A DNA stretch of 64,000 nt, taken from contig NC_003552.1 of NCBI RefSeq assembly GCF_000007345.1, positions 5,270,001 through 5,334,000 of the forward strand, read 5' to 3'. The translations under genes and the position numbers were made by a program. How positions within the stretch are numbered: the first letter of the stretch is position 1; the number at the start of each line of letters is the position of its first letter. Under the pieces are notes generated by a model. It saw only the letters and a list, made by a program, of their open reading frames with translations, had not been told where the DNA came from and made no database searches. Below are positions 1 to 9,625 of the stretch, one piece after another. The DNA comes from Methanosarcina acetivorans C2A. Its GTDB lineage: Archaea > Halobacteriota > Methanosarcinia > Methanosarcinales > Methanosarcinaceae.

Positions 1-2
1 CC

Positions 3-2654
3 ACTGAAGCATCAAGTATTAAGGTTCAGGGTTCTTCAACTCTGCCTGTCGCCAAATTCACTGCAACTCCTACTTCCGGAGATTCCCCCCTGACTGTCCA
101 GTTCACTGATGAGTCTACCGGCTCGCCTACTGCCTGGGCATGGGACTTTGACAATGACGGAAATGTGGACTCTACAGAGCAGAACCCGAGTTACACTTAT
201 TCCGATGCAGGCATCTATACCGTTAAACTGACTGTCAGCAACGAAAACGGTAGTGATGTCCTGGAAATTCTGGAAATGATCACAGTTAAAGAAACTGTAG
301 TTTCCGAGGATGCCTGGTACCAGTTCCACAAAGACGCACAGCACAGCGGATATAGTAGCTCTGATGCTCCTGACAGCGCTAACCTTGCCTGGATTGCCGA
401 GCCTCTTAATAATACGTATTCCCTTGTTCCGAGTTCAAGCGTGGTTATTGCCGAAGGAATGGTCTTCGGACTCTGCAACGGCCCTGTCGACGAATATGGT
501 AACCCTCTGACTTCAGAAGGCCAGCTTGTTGCCTTTGACGAGGAAACAGGAGAAGAAATCTGGAATGTAACCGTAATGGCGCCAGAATGGGGTTCATGGT
601 CATGTCCTGCTTACGATGATGGAAAGGTTTTCGCATCTGCAGGGAAAAACACTTACTGTGTAAATGCTTCCACCGGAGATATCATCTGGACATTCCAGAA
701 CCCGAGTGAACTTGCATCATGTAACGGCGGCCCTTCAATAGGAGATGGAAAGGTATTTGCCAGCGACTGGGACGGAGGAAATTATTACTGTCTTGATGAA
801 AACACGGGAGAACTTCTGTGGACTTTCAAGATAGATGGGCTCTATGCACAGTCTACTCCTGCTTACAAAGATGACAGGGTATATCTTTCAGGATGGACTA
901 CCGTAAATGCAGTCTACTGCGTAAATGCAACCACTGGAGAACTGATATGGGAAAATGAAGAGTTATCAAGCAACCCGTGCGGGTCCATAACAGTTACCGA
1001 GGAAGGGCTCTACCTTTCTATTTACAGTTTCGGGACAGAGGATGGGTTCTACAAGCTTGACCTGACCGACGGACATGAAATATGGGGAAGACCCGATATA
1101 CCCCCTACGGATTCAACACCAGCTGTGGTAAATGGAAAAGTCTATTTGTCGGCGGGTACGGCAGGATACAGTGACCTCAATACCTATTGCCTGAATGCCT
1201 CTGACGGGAAAACAATATGGGTAACTGATTCTTCTGAGAATATAGGAGACTGGGTATGTTCACCTGCTGTTGCGGATGGAAAAGTCTTTACAGGAGGGGC
1301 AGCTGAAGGACTCTTTACTGGCTCTTCAACACTCTATGCTTTTGATGCAGAAACAGGAGCAGTGATCTGGAGTTATAAAGGCTGTGGAGGCTCACCGGCA
1401 GTTGCAGACGATATGGTATTCAGTACAGGAAGCGGAAAACTTTACGCTTTCAAGGAAGCAGAAGTACTTCTCCCTGAAGCAAAATTCAGCTCCAATGTAA
1501 GTTCAGGAGAAGCACCCCTGACTGTCGGCTTCACCGACGAATCAACTGGAGAAGGCATCACAGCCTGGGAATGGGACTTTGACAACGACGGAAACGTGGA
1601 TTCCACAGAGCAGAACCCGGTCCATACTTATGACAATGCAGGCAGTTACACTGTCAACCTCACCGTGACCAGTGCAGAGGGAAGCGACTCTGAAGTAAAG
1701 ATGGACTATATCAATGTTTCTGAGTCCTCAACACCTGGAGAGCCTGAACCAGTTGCTGCTTTCATTGCAAATGTGACTAGTGGCACTGCTCCTCTAACCG
1801 TTAATTTCACGGACCAGTCCACAGGTTCACCTACTTCATGGGAATGGGACTTTGACAACGACGGAAATGTGGATTCCACAGAGCAGAACCCGGTCCATAC
1901 TTACACTGCCGCAGGTAATTACACCGTTAGCCTCACGGTTACAAACGCAGAGGGAAGCGACTCTGAAGTAAAAGCTGATTATATCACTGTTTCTGAGGCC
2001 TCAACACCTGTAGAACCTGAACCAGTTGCTGCTTTCACTGCGGATGTAACGAGTGGTACTGCTCCTCTAACCGTTAATTTCACGGACCAATCCACAGGTT
2101 CACCTACTGCCTGGGCATGGGACTTTGACAACGACGGAAATGTGGATTCCACAGAGCAGAACCCGAGCTACACTTATAACGATGCAGGCAGCTACACCGT
2201 GAACCTCACAGTTACAAACGCAGAGGGAAGCAATTCCGAAGTGAAGACTGAGTATATCACGGTTGAGGAAGCTTCTTCAGGGAGCCAGAACGGGTCATCA
2301 AGTGTGTCCCTGAATGTAACCATTGTTCCAGTGATTTCCCTTGAGGTCTCTCCTTCAGCCCTGGATTTCGGGGAACTGTACCCTGGAAAAACCAGTGAGC
2401 TCCAGTATCTAACTCTCAAAAACAGAGGGAGCTGTGACATAAATGTTACAGCCGTAGTCTGCGACTGCTCTGCTGAAGATGAGCTTTTCAGCCAGGGACT
2501 GCTACTGGACTCTCAGCTATGGAATAATTACTGGAAAGTAGTAGGAAAGAACAGTCAGGAAAACACTTCAGTAGCTCTGCAGGTTCCGGCTGATTATGCC
2601 GGTTCCGGAAACAAAAAAGGGAGTATAACCTTCTGGGCGGAAGCAGCCGAATAA
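3..2654 (+). CDS. PKD / PQQ-propeller cell-surface protein, 5' end outside window
   Basis: Large extracellular protein whose N-terminus lies before the window; the frame is open from base 3 and leaves 883 residues. Counting from base 3: a PKD domain (about 17-95), a PQQ-type beta-propeller (about 103-486, starting with a WYQFHKDAQHSGYS motif and carrying repeated 'xYCLNAxTGExxW' blades), three PKD domains (about 493-576, 581-667, 671-756) and a C-terminal beta-sandwich of about 120 residues (VSLNVTIVPVISLEVSPSAL...) shared with the next gene. The WDFDNDGNVDSTEQNP motif marks each PKD. No C-terminal membrane span or sorting motif is seen. NFT and NLT sequons recur in each PKD strand pair, so it is probably heavily N-glycosylated. 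Function is inferred only: adhesion or surface-layer structure. The internal GTG at 165 is not the start, because PKD homology continues upstream. Confidence 0.9.
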   Translation, partial: TEASSIKVQGSSTLPVAKFTATPTSGDSPLTVQFTDESTGSPTAWAWDFDNDGNVDSTEQNPSYTYSDAGIYTVKLTVSNENGSDVLEILEMITVKETVVSEDAWYQFHKDAQHSGYSSSDAPDSANLAWIAEPLNNTYSLVPSSSVVIAEGMVFGLCNGPVDEYGNPLTSEGQLVAFDEETGEEIWNVTVMAPEWGSWSCPAYDDGKVFASAGKNTYCVNASTGDIIWTFQNPSELASCNGGPSIGDGKVFASDWDGGNYYCLDENTGELLWTFKIDGLYAQSTPAYKDDRVYLSGWTTVNAVYCVNATTGELIWENEELSSNPCGSITVTEEGLYLSIYSFGTEDGFYKLDLTDGHEIWGRPDIPPTDSTPAVVNGKVYLSAGTAGYSDLNTYCLNASDGKTIWVTDSSENIGDWVCSPAVADGKVFTGGAAEGLFTGSSTLYAFDAETGAVIWSYKGCGGSPAVADDMVFSTGSGKLYAFKEAEVLLPEAKFSSNVSSGEAPLTVGFTDESTGEGITAWEWDFDNDGNVDSTEQNPVHTYDNAGSYTVNLTVTSAEGSDSEVKMDYINVSESSTPGEPEPVAAFIANVTSGTAPLTVNFTDQSTGSPTSWEWDFDNDGNVDSTEQNPVHTYTAAGNYTVSLTVTNAEGSDSEVKADYITVSEASTPVEPEPVAAFTADVTSGTAPLTVNFTDQSTGSPTAWAWDFDNDGNVDSTEQNPSYTYNDAGSYTVNLTVTNAEGSNSEVKTEYITVEEASSGSQNGSSSVSLNVTIVPVISLEVSPSALDFGELYPGKTSELQYLTLKNRGSCDINVTAVVCDCSAEDELFSQGLLLDSQLWNNYWKVVGKNSQENTSVALQVPADYAGSGNKKGSITFWAEAAE

Positions 2655-2670
2655 GGCTGTTTTCTCCCAT

Positions 2671-3284
2671 TTAAATATTTTTAAACATACTTCCAATAAA
2701 CCTTCAAAAAATCCGGTTGGTCTGACGTTTCAAAAGGTCCGAAGCCTGATCTGCCTTTTTTACTAAACTTGAAATGCAGACAGACTCTTCCGCTCAGACC
2801 AACCGGCAACCCCATAAAAACATAGGAGGTCTTCAAAAAATTAGATAGAAAAAGCACTTATTTTTTTACACGGCTTGATTCCTGAAATTTTTGTTATATG
2901 AACTAAAAGTCAGGTATCCCTTCAGCAAAAATCTAGACGAGGTATAGAATTACCTTTTACTTAAAGCTCATTTTCAATTTTCAATTCGAACCGTGTTTTT
3001 CATTCAGCATTTTTCCGGATTTTTAAATGCTGTCATCGTCTGTTTGATCCCCGGAATTTTAAATTCACATCCTTCAAAACCGGCTGATCCCGAAATCCGC
3101 GAAAATAAAAAAACAGAAAAAACAAATTTTAGCCCCGTTCTGCTCTCTTCAAAGGTCCGAAAATTCTTGCACCAAAAACAAACCCTGTTCTCCGATCCAA
3201 AACACTTCTTTCAACCTCCCAGGTGATCGAAAATTACCCAGCAGGACGGCCCGAACCCTATGTAAAGCGCAGGAGAAATAAATA
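2671..3284 (+). repeat. Repeated leader element, copy 1 (candidate structured RNA upstream of the 3285 gene)
   Basis: A 600-nt non-coding leader seen, complete or truncated, at seven places in the window. A TATA-like TTTAAATA lies at 2671-2678. A perfect 13-bp inverted repeat CCGGTTGGTCTGA (2713-2725) / TCAGACCAACCGG (2794-2806) encloses a conserved TTTCAAAAGGTCCGAA box and a small inner stem (TCTGC 2750-2754 / GCAGA 2776-2780); it is followed by a GGAGGT at 2825 with no reading frame behind it. A second long-range pair is ACACGG (2868-2873) / CCGTGT (2991-2996). A second, related module starts near 3149 (CAAAGGTCCGAAAA) and ends in the GGAG that serves the start codon at 3285. It probably acts in cis on the gene downstream. 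I do not recognise it as a known riboswitch. Confidence 0.7.
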
Positions 3285-6200
3285 ATGAAAAAAATGAAAA
3301 GTAAAATACCCGTTCTTTGCACAATACTTCTTCTGATGATGGCAATAACCCCGGCATCTGCAACGACTTCCGACTGGCTATTAGACGGAGGCTCATCAGG
3401 AGGGGAAGTCACCCCGGTTGCTAATTTCAGTGCAGAAGTTATTTCCGGTACCGTCCCACTGACTGTAAATTTCACCGACGAGTCCACAGGGGCTGAAAGC
3501 TGGGCCTGGGACTTAGATGGCGACGGAATCTTAGACTCCACGGAACAGAACCCTGTCCACACCTATACAACCGCCGGGGAATATTCGGTAAACCTGACGG
3601 TGACCAGCTTCAACAGCAGCGATTCGGAGATTAAAACCGGTTATATCACTGTGATGGCCGACGGATCTTCCGGTGGAGAAAGTGGTGAAACACCTGTTGC
3701 AGTCGCACCTGTGCCTGATTCATCTGATACGGCGATGTTCAAGAACAACCTCTATCACACCGGGGTTACATCGCAGGCGGGTCCTATTGATGACCCTGAC
3801 CTGGTATGGTCTGCGCACACGGGGTACATGAATACGGACCCCCTTGTCTTAGATGATCTTTTAGTATCCGTGTGTAGCCACAATATAAGTGTCCATAACC
3901 GCACGACGGGAGAATATATCTGGAACACCGTTACATCCGGAGAGAATCTTGGGCCTGCGTGCTACGGTAACGGGAAGATATTCTACCCTGAAAGTTCCAG
4001 GGGAAAACTCTCTGCATATGATATTAGAAACGGGGAGCTTTTATGGAATATAACAGGACTTGGGGGTTCTTATTCACAGTTAAACACCCCCGTGGTATAC
4101 GAAGACCACCGGATCTATTTTGGAACATGTTATGGGAACCCATCCGCTTATTATTGTTACTATGACAACGGAACCCAGTGCTGGAGTTATGAAGGAGGCG
4201 GGTATTACTGGGCAGGAGCTGCAGTAATCGGCGATTACCTTGTATTCGGAGGGGAGGATATGAACCTGACATCCCTCAACAAGAATACGGGTGAGCTTGT
4301 GGATGAGATTAACGTCTCCGCTGTCTTCTCGATACCGAATAGCGGAAGCCAGATCCAGTCGTCGGTGTCATATGATGAAAACAGCAGTCGCTGTTACTTC
4401 ACGACGACTTCCGGATCTTGCTGTGTGATAGGGTTTGATAAAAGCACAGGGAAATTTGTCAGGACCGATAAGGCTTCACATAGTATAGGGCCAAGCACTT
4501 CGACTCCAGCCATATATAATGGACGGCTCTATGTTGGAGTCGGCAAGATGTTCAAATCTGGTGGGGAGCCCTGTCTTTTCTGCCTGAATGCATCAGACCT
4601 GTCGGAAATATGGAAGTACACTGCAAACGGCATCATCCAGTCTTCGCCCACAGTGTCCACCTACTATGAGAATTCAACAGGGGACATTTACATCTACTTT
4701 ACAACAAATGTCAAAAACGGAACGGTGTACTGTCTGAGGGACAATGCAAGTAACACCGATGCCATGGAGGTCTGGCACTGGACTCCTCCTGAGAGTATGC
4801 AGCAATATGTTCTTGGTGGGGCTGTAATTAAGCAGGGATATCTATTTTTTGGAAACAATGAGTGGAAAGGAGTAGCGGGTTGTACTTTCGCCCTCAAAAG
4901 AAGCGATTTCGGTCCTGTTGTTGCAGACTTTTCCGCTGAAAACACCTTCGGAAAGGCCCCGCTCAACGTATCGTTCACTGATGAATCCACAGGCTATGGT
5001 ATAAACGAGTGGCTCTGGGACTTCGGGGACAATACCACTTCGAATGAGACGAACCCCTATCATATCTACGAAAAGAACGGCTTATATACGGTAAGCCTCA
5101 CTGTTACGGGTTCTGGCGAGTCCAACACCTCCACAAGAACAGGACTTGTCAATGTCACGGATCAGATAACTCCGGTAGCGGACTTTTCATATAGTGTTTC
5201 CGGCACTCAAAGTCCCGTTTCAGTTGAATTCACCGATACCTCTGATAACATCAACTCTGCGACCACCTGGTCCTGGGACTTTGGGGACAATACGACCTCA
5301 AACCTTCAGAATCCTACCCATCAGTATGCCGAAGAGGGCACGTACAGCGTAACCTTCACCGTTTCGAGCCAGTACGAAAATAATACTGTTAAAAAATCCG
5401 GTATTATAGTAGTCGAGCCCTGGAATGTTCCCGAATGGGCTACAAACGATTCCTGGCCGCAGTTCCAGAAAGATGCACAGCACAGTGGCTTTTCCGAAGG
5501 ATCTGCCCCGTCAACAGCCACCAGACTCTGGGTAAGTGACGACATCGGTGCTGTCAGAAGTTCTTCGGTTGCAGTAGCAGGGGGCAGGATCTTTGTAAAC
5601 TGCAATGACAACGATACCGGAATATCTGTTATCCGCAGTCTCAGCCAGCAGACAGGTGCCATCCTTGCCGACCACGGGAAAGCGGATGGCGGTGGTTTTT
5701 ATGGTTCCTGGTCTTCACCTGTTTATGACGACGGGAAAGTGTGGTGTGGCCTGAACAACTACCCCGAAGGTACCACCTACAACTCGGTAAACGGGGGCAC
5801 GATGGTTGCAGACGGGAAGGTATTCTCATCTAACTGGAACGGTAACCAGTATTTCTGCTTCGAGGAGTCCACCGGAGAAGAATTATGGAATTTCAGTGCA
5901 CCTGTTTCATCTTATGCACAGTCATGTCCCGCGTATAAAGACGGCAAAATTTATGTTCTCTATTGGCATGGCTTCAGTGGTGACGGTGAAAATTTGGTCT
6001 ACTGCCTCAATGCGAGTACCGGAGAGGCGATCTGGAAACATGCCAATATAAGCAGCAACCCCTGCGGATCTCCGATGATATCCGATGATGCTGTCTACTT
6101 TACGACCTATAACCCGGAAGGAGAAAGTGCACAGCTTTATGCACTGAGTATCACTGACGGTTCAGTATTGTGGTCCAACACCTCTATCACAGGTACAGAT

Positions 6201-7154
6201 TCGACCCCGGCCTATGCTTATGGGAATATATATGTAAGCAGTGGCTATTCTCGTTATATCACATATTGCTTCAATGCCACAACTGGAGAGCCGGTCTGGG
6301 AGACAGATCCCGAAGACAATATCGGGTTTTGGACCTGCTCGCCTGCGGTTGCCGACGGCAAGGTTTACGTAGGGACTGGAGGTTCCGGGATCGTCTGCCT
6401 TGATGCCTCCACCGGAGAGCTAATCTGGCAGGACGAAGGGGGTGGCAGTACACCTGCAATCGTCGATGGAGTTGTATACTCAGTCGGTAAAGACGGCAAG
6501 GTCTATGCATACTCTTCAAGTCAGTCCGTCGCTGATTTCACAGCCAATCCAATTTCTGGTGAAGCTCCCCTGACTGTTAATTTCACCGACCAGTCCAATG
6601 GTGCTGAAAGCTGGGCCTGGGATTTTGACAGCGACGGAAACGTGGATTCCACCGAGCAAAACCCGGTCCATACTTACACTGCTGCAGGTAATTACACCGT
6701 GAACCTCACAGTTACAAACGCGGAGGGAAGCGATTCCGAGGTGAAGACTGAGTATATCACGGTTGAGGAAGCTTCTTCAGGGAGCCAGAACGGGTCATCA
6801 AGTGTGTCCCTGAATGTCACCATTGTCCCGGTGATTTCCCTTGAGGTCTCCCCTTCAGCCCTTGAATTTGGGGAACTGTACCCTGGAAAAACCAGTGAGC
6901 TCCAGTACCTAACTCTCAAAAACAGAGGAAGCTGCGACGTAAATGTTACAGCCGTAGTCTGTGACTCCTCTGCCGGAGATGAGCTTTTCAGCCAGGGATT
7001 GCTGCTGGACTCTCAGCTATGGAATAATTACTGGAAAGTAGTAGGAGGGAACAGTCAGGAAAACACTTCAGTAGCTCTGCAGGTTCCGGCTGATTATGCC
7101 GGTTCAGGAAACAAAAAAGGGACAATAACCTTCTGGGCGGAGGCAGCCAAATAA
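3285..7154 (+). CDS. Secreted PKD / double PQQ-propeller surface protein
   Basis: A 1289-residue secreted protein. The signal peptide (about 1-26, ending PASA-TTSDW) follows an ATG with GGAG ten bases upstream. Domains in order: PKD (about 44-122), PQQ-type propeller 1 (about 145-540), two PKD domains (about 545-625 and 632-712), PQQ-type propeller 2 (about 725-1080, starting WPQFQKDAQHSGFS), PKD (about 1085-1165) and the C-terminal beta-sandwich (about 1175-1289) found also at the end of the upstream gene, to which the last 500 bp are nearly identical. Propellers of this kind bind partners or form rigid scaffolds; no quinone-enzyme active-site residues can be claimed, so an enzymatic role is not supported. 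It is preceded by leader copy 1. No transmembrane anchor is visible, so attachment is probably non-covalent or through glycans. Confidence 0.92.
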   Translation: MKKMKSKIPVLCTILLLMMAITPASATTSDWLLDGGSSGGEVTPVANFSAEVISGTVPLTVNFTDESTGAESWAWDLDGDGILDSTEQNPVHTYTTAGEYSVNLTVTSFNSSDSEIKTGYITVMADGSSGGESGETPVAVAPVPDSSDTAMFKNNLYHTGVTSQAGPIDDPDLVWSAHTGYMNTDPLVLDDLLVSVCSHNISVHNRTTGEYIWNTVTSGENLGPACYGNGKIFYPESSRGKLSAYDIRNGELLWNITGLGGSYSQLNTPVVYEDHRIYFGTCYGNPSAYYCYYDNGTQCWSYEGGGYYWAGAAVIGDYLVFGGEDMNLTSLNKNTGELVDEINVSAVFSIPNSGSQIQSSVSYDENSSRCYFTTTSGSCCVIGFDKSTGKFVRTDKASHSIGPSTSTPAIYNGRLYVGVGKMFKSGGEPCLFCLNASDLSEIWKYTANGIIQSSPTVSTYYENSTGDIYIYFTTNVKNGTVYCLRDNASNTDAMEVWHWTPPESMQQYVLGGAVIKQGYLFFGNNEWKGVAGCTFALKRSDFGPVVADFSAENTFGKAPLNVSFTDESTGYGINEWLWDFGDNTTSNETNPYHIYEKNGLYTVSLTVTGSGESNTSTRTGLVNVTDQITPVADFSYSVSGTQSPVSVEFTDTSDNINSATTWSWDFGDNTTSNLQNPTHQYAEEGTYSVTFTVSSQYENNTVKKSGIIVVEPWNVPEWATNDSWPQFQKDAQHSGFSEGSAPSTATRLWVSDDIGAVRSSSVAVAGGRIFVNCNDNDTGISVIRSLSQQTGAILADHGKADGGGFYGSWSSPVYDDGKVWCGLNNYPEGTTYNSVNGGTMVADGKVFSSNWNGNQYFCFEESTGEELWNFSAPVSSYAQSCPAYKDGKIYVLYWHGFSGDGENLVYCLNASTGEAIWKHANISSNPCGSPMISDDAVYFTTYNPEGESAQLYALSITDGSVLWSNTSITGTDSTPAYAYGNIYVSSGYSRYITYCFNATTGEPVWETDPEDNIGFWTCSPAVADGKVYVGTGGSGIVCLDASTGELIWQDEGGGSTPAIVDGVVYSVGKDGKVYAYSSSQSVADFTANPISGEAPLTVNFTDQSNGAESWAWDFDSDGNVDSTEQNPVHTYTAAGNYTVNLTVTNAEGSDSEVKTEYITVEEASSGSQNGSSSVSLNVTIVPVISLEVSPSALEFGELYPGKTSELQYLTLKNRGSCDVNVTAVVCDSSAGDELFSQGLLLDSQLWNNYWKVVGGNSQENTSVALQVPADYAGSGNKKGTITFWAEAAK

Positions 7155-7416
7155 GGCTGTTTTCCTCCTTTCTTTTTTGAATTAAAATTCAGGATTTTTT
7201 ACCGAGGAAAGGAGGGAACTTACCGAGAACAGTTCAATTATTGTGTATATCAGAACTATTGTGTACCTGGGGACTTATGCAGTTGAACTGAAAGCCAGTG
7301 TCATTAAGCATCGACAATTTGTACCCACATAGGTTTATTATCCAACTTATTTTCTTTTTTGGGCATGTTATTCCAAGAATTTCATGTGTGTTTTTTGTTT
7401 AACTGTCAAAGTCAGG

Positions 7417-7690
7417 TTAAAAACCGTATCGAAGAACTTGGAATTAAACCAATACTTGCAGGGGGTAATTCCTCCTCAGACAAACGGAAAAATAGAGAAA
7501 TGGTTCGATACGTATCAAAGGTTTAAGAGGAGAGTTTGAATCGTTCGAATAATTCATACGATGGTATAGACCTCATGGAGCTTTGAAACTTGAACAGTTA
7601 GAATCGCCACAAGATACATTCTGGAATAGACTACCATTCGAGGCAAAATTCAGAATAGGGGGTGAGATTGTTTGGGTTGTGAAAAGATGG
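7417..7690 (+). pseudogene. Decayed IS transposase fragment (integrase-core C-terminus)
   Basis: Three reading-frame pieces in order recall the end of an rve/DDE integrase-type transposase: KNRIEELGIKPILAGG, then VIPPQTNGKIEKWFDTYQRF, then (after an in-frame TAA) FIRWYRPHGALKLEQLESP followed by FRIGGEIVW. The NGKIEKW and Y-R-PHGAL motifs are typical of IS3/IS481-like integrase C-terminal regions. At least two frameshifts and one stop separate the pieces, so the gene is dead. The N-terminal DDE residues are not present nearby. It lies in the 650-bp gap between the convergent surface genes ending at 7154 and 7805; the rest of that gap (7155-7400) holds only a T-rich stretch after the stop codon and no gene. 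Confidence 0.65.
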
Positions 7691-7804
7691 ACAAAAAGCA
7701 AAAAGTTTCAAAGCGAAATTATTTCAGGACAAAACGCAGTTCTGTGTGAAATGAGTTCAATAAAAAAATAGTATGCAAAAGTTTGCACCTTTGCATAAAC
7801 CTCT

Positions 7805-9088
7805 TTACTTAACCTGGTAAAGGTAGCCATTGTCATTTCCGAAGTATGCATAGTCGCCGGATACTGCAACTCCCGGAAGACTATACGTATTATTTGGGGG
7901 AGATACAGACTCAACATCACAGCTGCTGCCGCAGTCTTCTATGCGGTATACATTCCCATCGGCATCATTACCTGTTACAAATATCAGCGGGTTGTTAGTA
8001 CTGTTATAGGCTACCGCGGGAGAAGACTGGATCTTGTGTCCGAGACTTACAACCCAGATTTCGTCCTCATCATCCTCAAACGAGGTGGCGTTCAGACAGT
8101 ACACATGGCCAGCGTTGTAAGCACCCGATGCCACATAAATCCTGTGATCAACCGCATTGTAGGCGGGAGTTGAAGTGCTACCCTCATCCATATGATAGCT
8201 TTGGGATGCTCCGAATACACCGGTGGCCGGATTTATCTCAACAGAACGCACATATTTGTCCTTGCCAGCTACGTATATAAGGTGATCATCCGTATTGTAG
8301 GTAGCAGATGACCGTATCTCCTGTGAAGACAGGTCTGTCTCATTAGCTCTTGTTCCGTTGCAGATATAGACAGATGTCAATGTCCCCGCATCGTCAGGAT
8401 ACACTATAAAGTTTCCCACAACTGCGGCGCCTGCCCAGTAGTAGCCTTTATTGGTAGTGGTTGGTCGATTCCATATCTCAGTACCATTTTCTGCGTAGAG
8501 GGCATAGTATGTACCATCATCGCTCAGGTTGACCGGATCGGTCGTGCTCATGTTGACAGTTCCTACAAAAAGCTTACCCACACCGCCATCATTGTAATAT
8601 GTGACAGGGCAAGAACATTGATGTGTTGCCGGAGCAAAGCTTGTAGTCCACTTTGCAGTCATATTGTTGCCGTAAACAGCTGTAATCTTTGGTTGTTTAC
8701 TACCACCGTAAGCGGTGTCAACAACATAGATAATGTTATCACCATCTGAAGCAGGGCATGCATTCTGGAACGGGAACCCCCCGCTTTCTGCCACTGTAAG
8801 AGTGTCTTCAAGAACACCACTATATTTGTTATATTTGGAGAGATCAGTCATTCCTTCCACATATATGTAGTCACCCAGCATAACAGGAACTGTATCAATC
8901 ATTCCATTACCGACAGGGATGCTCCAGTTTATAGAAATAGTAGCGTCATCAGGTCCGTAATCGGTTGTTACACCTGTATGCTTTTCATCTTTCTGGAACT
9001 GTGCCCAGTTACTTGCGGCTGCTAACGATGCAAATGTCACAAGCATTATCATTACACTTATTAACAGTGGAAAATGTTTACTTTTCAT
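7805..9088 (-). CDS. Secreted single PQQ-propeller protein
   Basis: A 427-residue protein with a clear signal peptide (MKSKHFPLLISVMIMLVTFA..., cleavage near LAAA-SN) followed directly by NWAQFQKDEKHTGVT, the characteristic first strand of this propeller family, and about seven blades with 'YYALYAENGTEIWNR'-type repeats. It ends soon after the last blade (YFGNDNGYLYQVK), so it has no PKD, cohesin, dockerin or extra C-terminal domain: it is the minimal member of the family here. A GAGAGG ribosome-binding site sits just upstream of the ATG. It is the only PQQ-type gene in the island on the minus strand and lacks the repeated leader, so its regulation probably differs from that of its relatives. 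Confidence 0.9.
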   Translation of the reverse strand: MKSKHFPLLISVMIMLVTFASLAAASNWAQFQKDEKHTGVTTDYGPDDATISINWSIPVGNGMIDTVPVMLGDYIYVEGMTDLSKYNKYSGVLEDTLTVAESGGFPFQNACPASDGDNIIYVVDTAYGGSKQPKITAVYGNNMTAKWTTSFAPATHQCSCPVTYYNDGGVGKLFVGTVNMSTTDPVNLSDDGTYYALYAENGTEIWNRPTTTNKGYYWAGAAVVGNFIVYPDDAGTLTSVYICNGTRANETDLSSQEIRSSATYNTDDHLIYVAGKDKYVRSVEINPATGVFGASQSYHMDEGSTSTPAYNAVDHRIYVASGAYNAGHVYCLNATSFEDDEDEIWVVSLGHKIQSSPAVAYNSTNNPLIFVTGNDADGNVYRIEDCGSSCDVESVSPPNNTYSLPGVAVSGDYAYFGNDNGYLYQVK

Positions 9089-9540
9089 TCGTTTATTCCT
9101 CTCTTTTTTTCTTTATAGGATCCAGGATCTGTAGAATAGCTATTCCAACTATGACCTTCTCCTCCCCGGGGAAGTCTTACTGATTCATACCCTATGTTTT
9201 TGAAACGTCCCACATTTTTCGACTTCGCGCCTTTATTGAAAGCTTTCAGCTCCCATTTTTCGACTATCCGGTTAAGATAAAAATTGCGGCTTATTGAGCA
9301 ATTATCCAAAAAAGATAGTAAGTAAATTGTTATTCACTTGAGGACATTTGCGGAAAGACCAATATTAGAAGGCCATATTTTTTATACTCTTCTAAAGTAT
9401 ATAGTCCATTTTTTTCGGGTGATATATGTTATTCAAAAGAGTAATACTGTGTTTCCAATTCCGTTTTTGATCTTACCCTTAGAGTTTACACTTATTATCT
9501 AAATTAAAAGAGCTATTAGTATTAAAGTTCAAATATGTAA

Positions 9541-9619
9541 ATATGTGTGGGCTGGAGTATGGGGATAAAACATTCAAAACATCTTAACTTATTCCACACA
9601 TATATTTTGGAAGAGGTGA
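9541..9619 (+). promoter_or_regulatory. Inverted repeat and ribosome-binding site ahead of the 9626 gene
   Basis: A perfect 10-bp inverted repeat, ATATGTGTGG (9541-9550) and CCACACATAT (9594-9603), lies just before the GAGGTGA ribosome-binding site (9613-9619) of the gene at 9626. It could be an operator or a 5' UTR hairpin. The rest of the 9089-9625 spacer is AT-rich, presumably carries divergent promoters, and holds no supported gene. Confidence 0.4.
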
Positions 9620-9625
9620 TTATAC

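Noticed and set aside
2713-2830. Known riboswitch (cobalamin, SAM or c-di-GMP) in the repeated leader
   Set aside because: The CCGGCAACC and GGAGG stretches recall SAM or cobalamin elements, but the remaining core motifs of those classes are absent and the downstream genes do not fit.
9085-9309. Minus-strand 74-codon frame overlapping the start of the 7805 gene
   Set aside because: It overlaps the promoter and ribosome-binding site of the propeller gene, has no ribosome-binding site, and I recognise no family; it might be an old insertion-sequence tail but I cannot support that.
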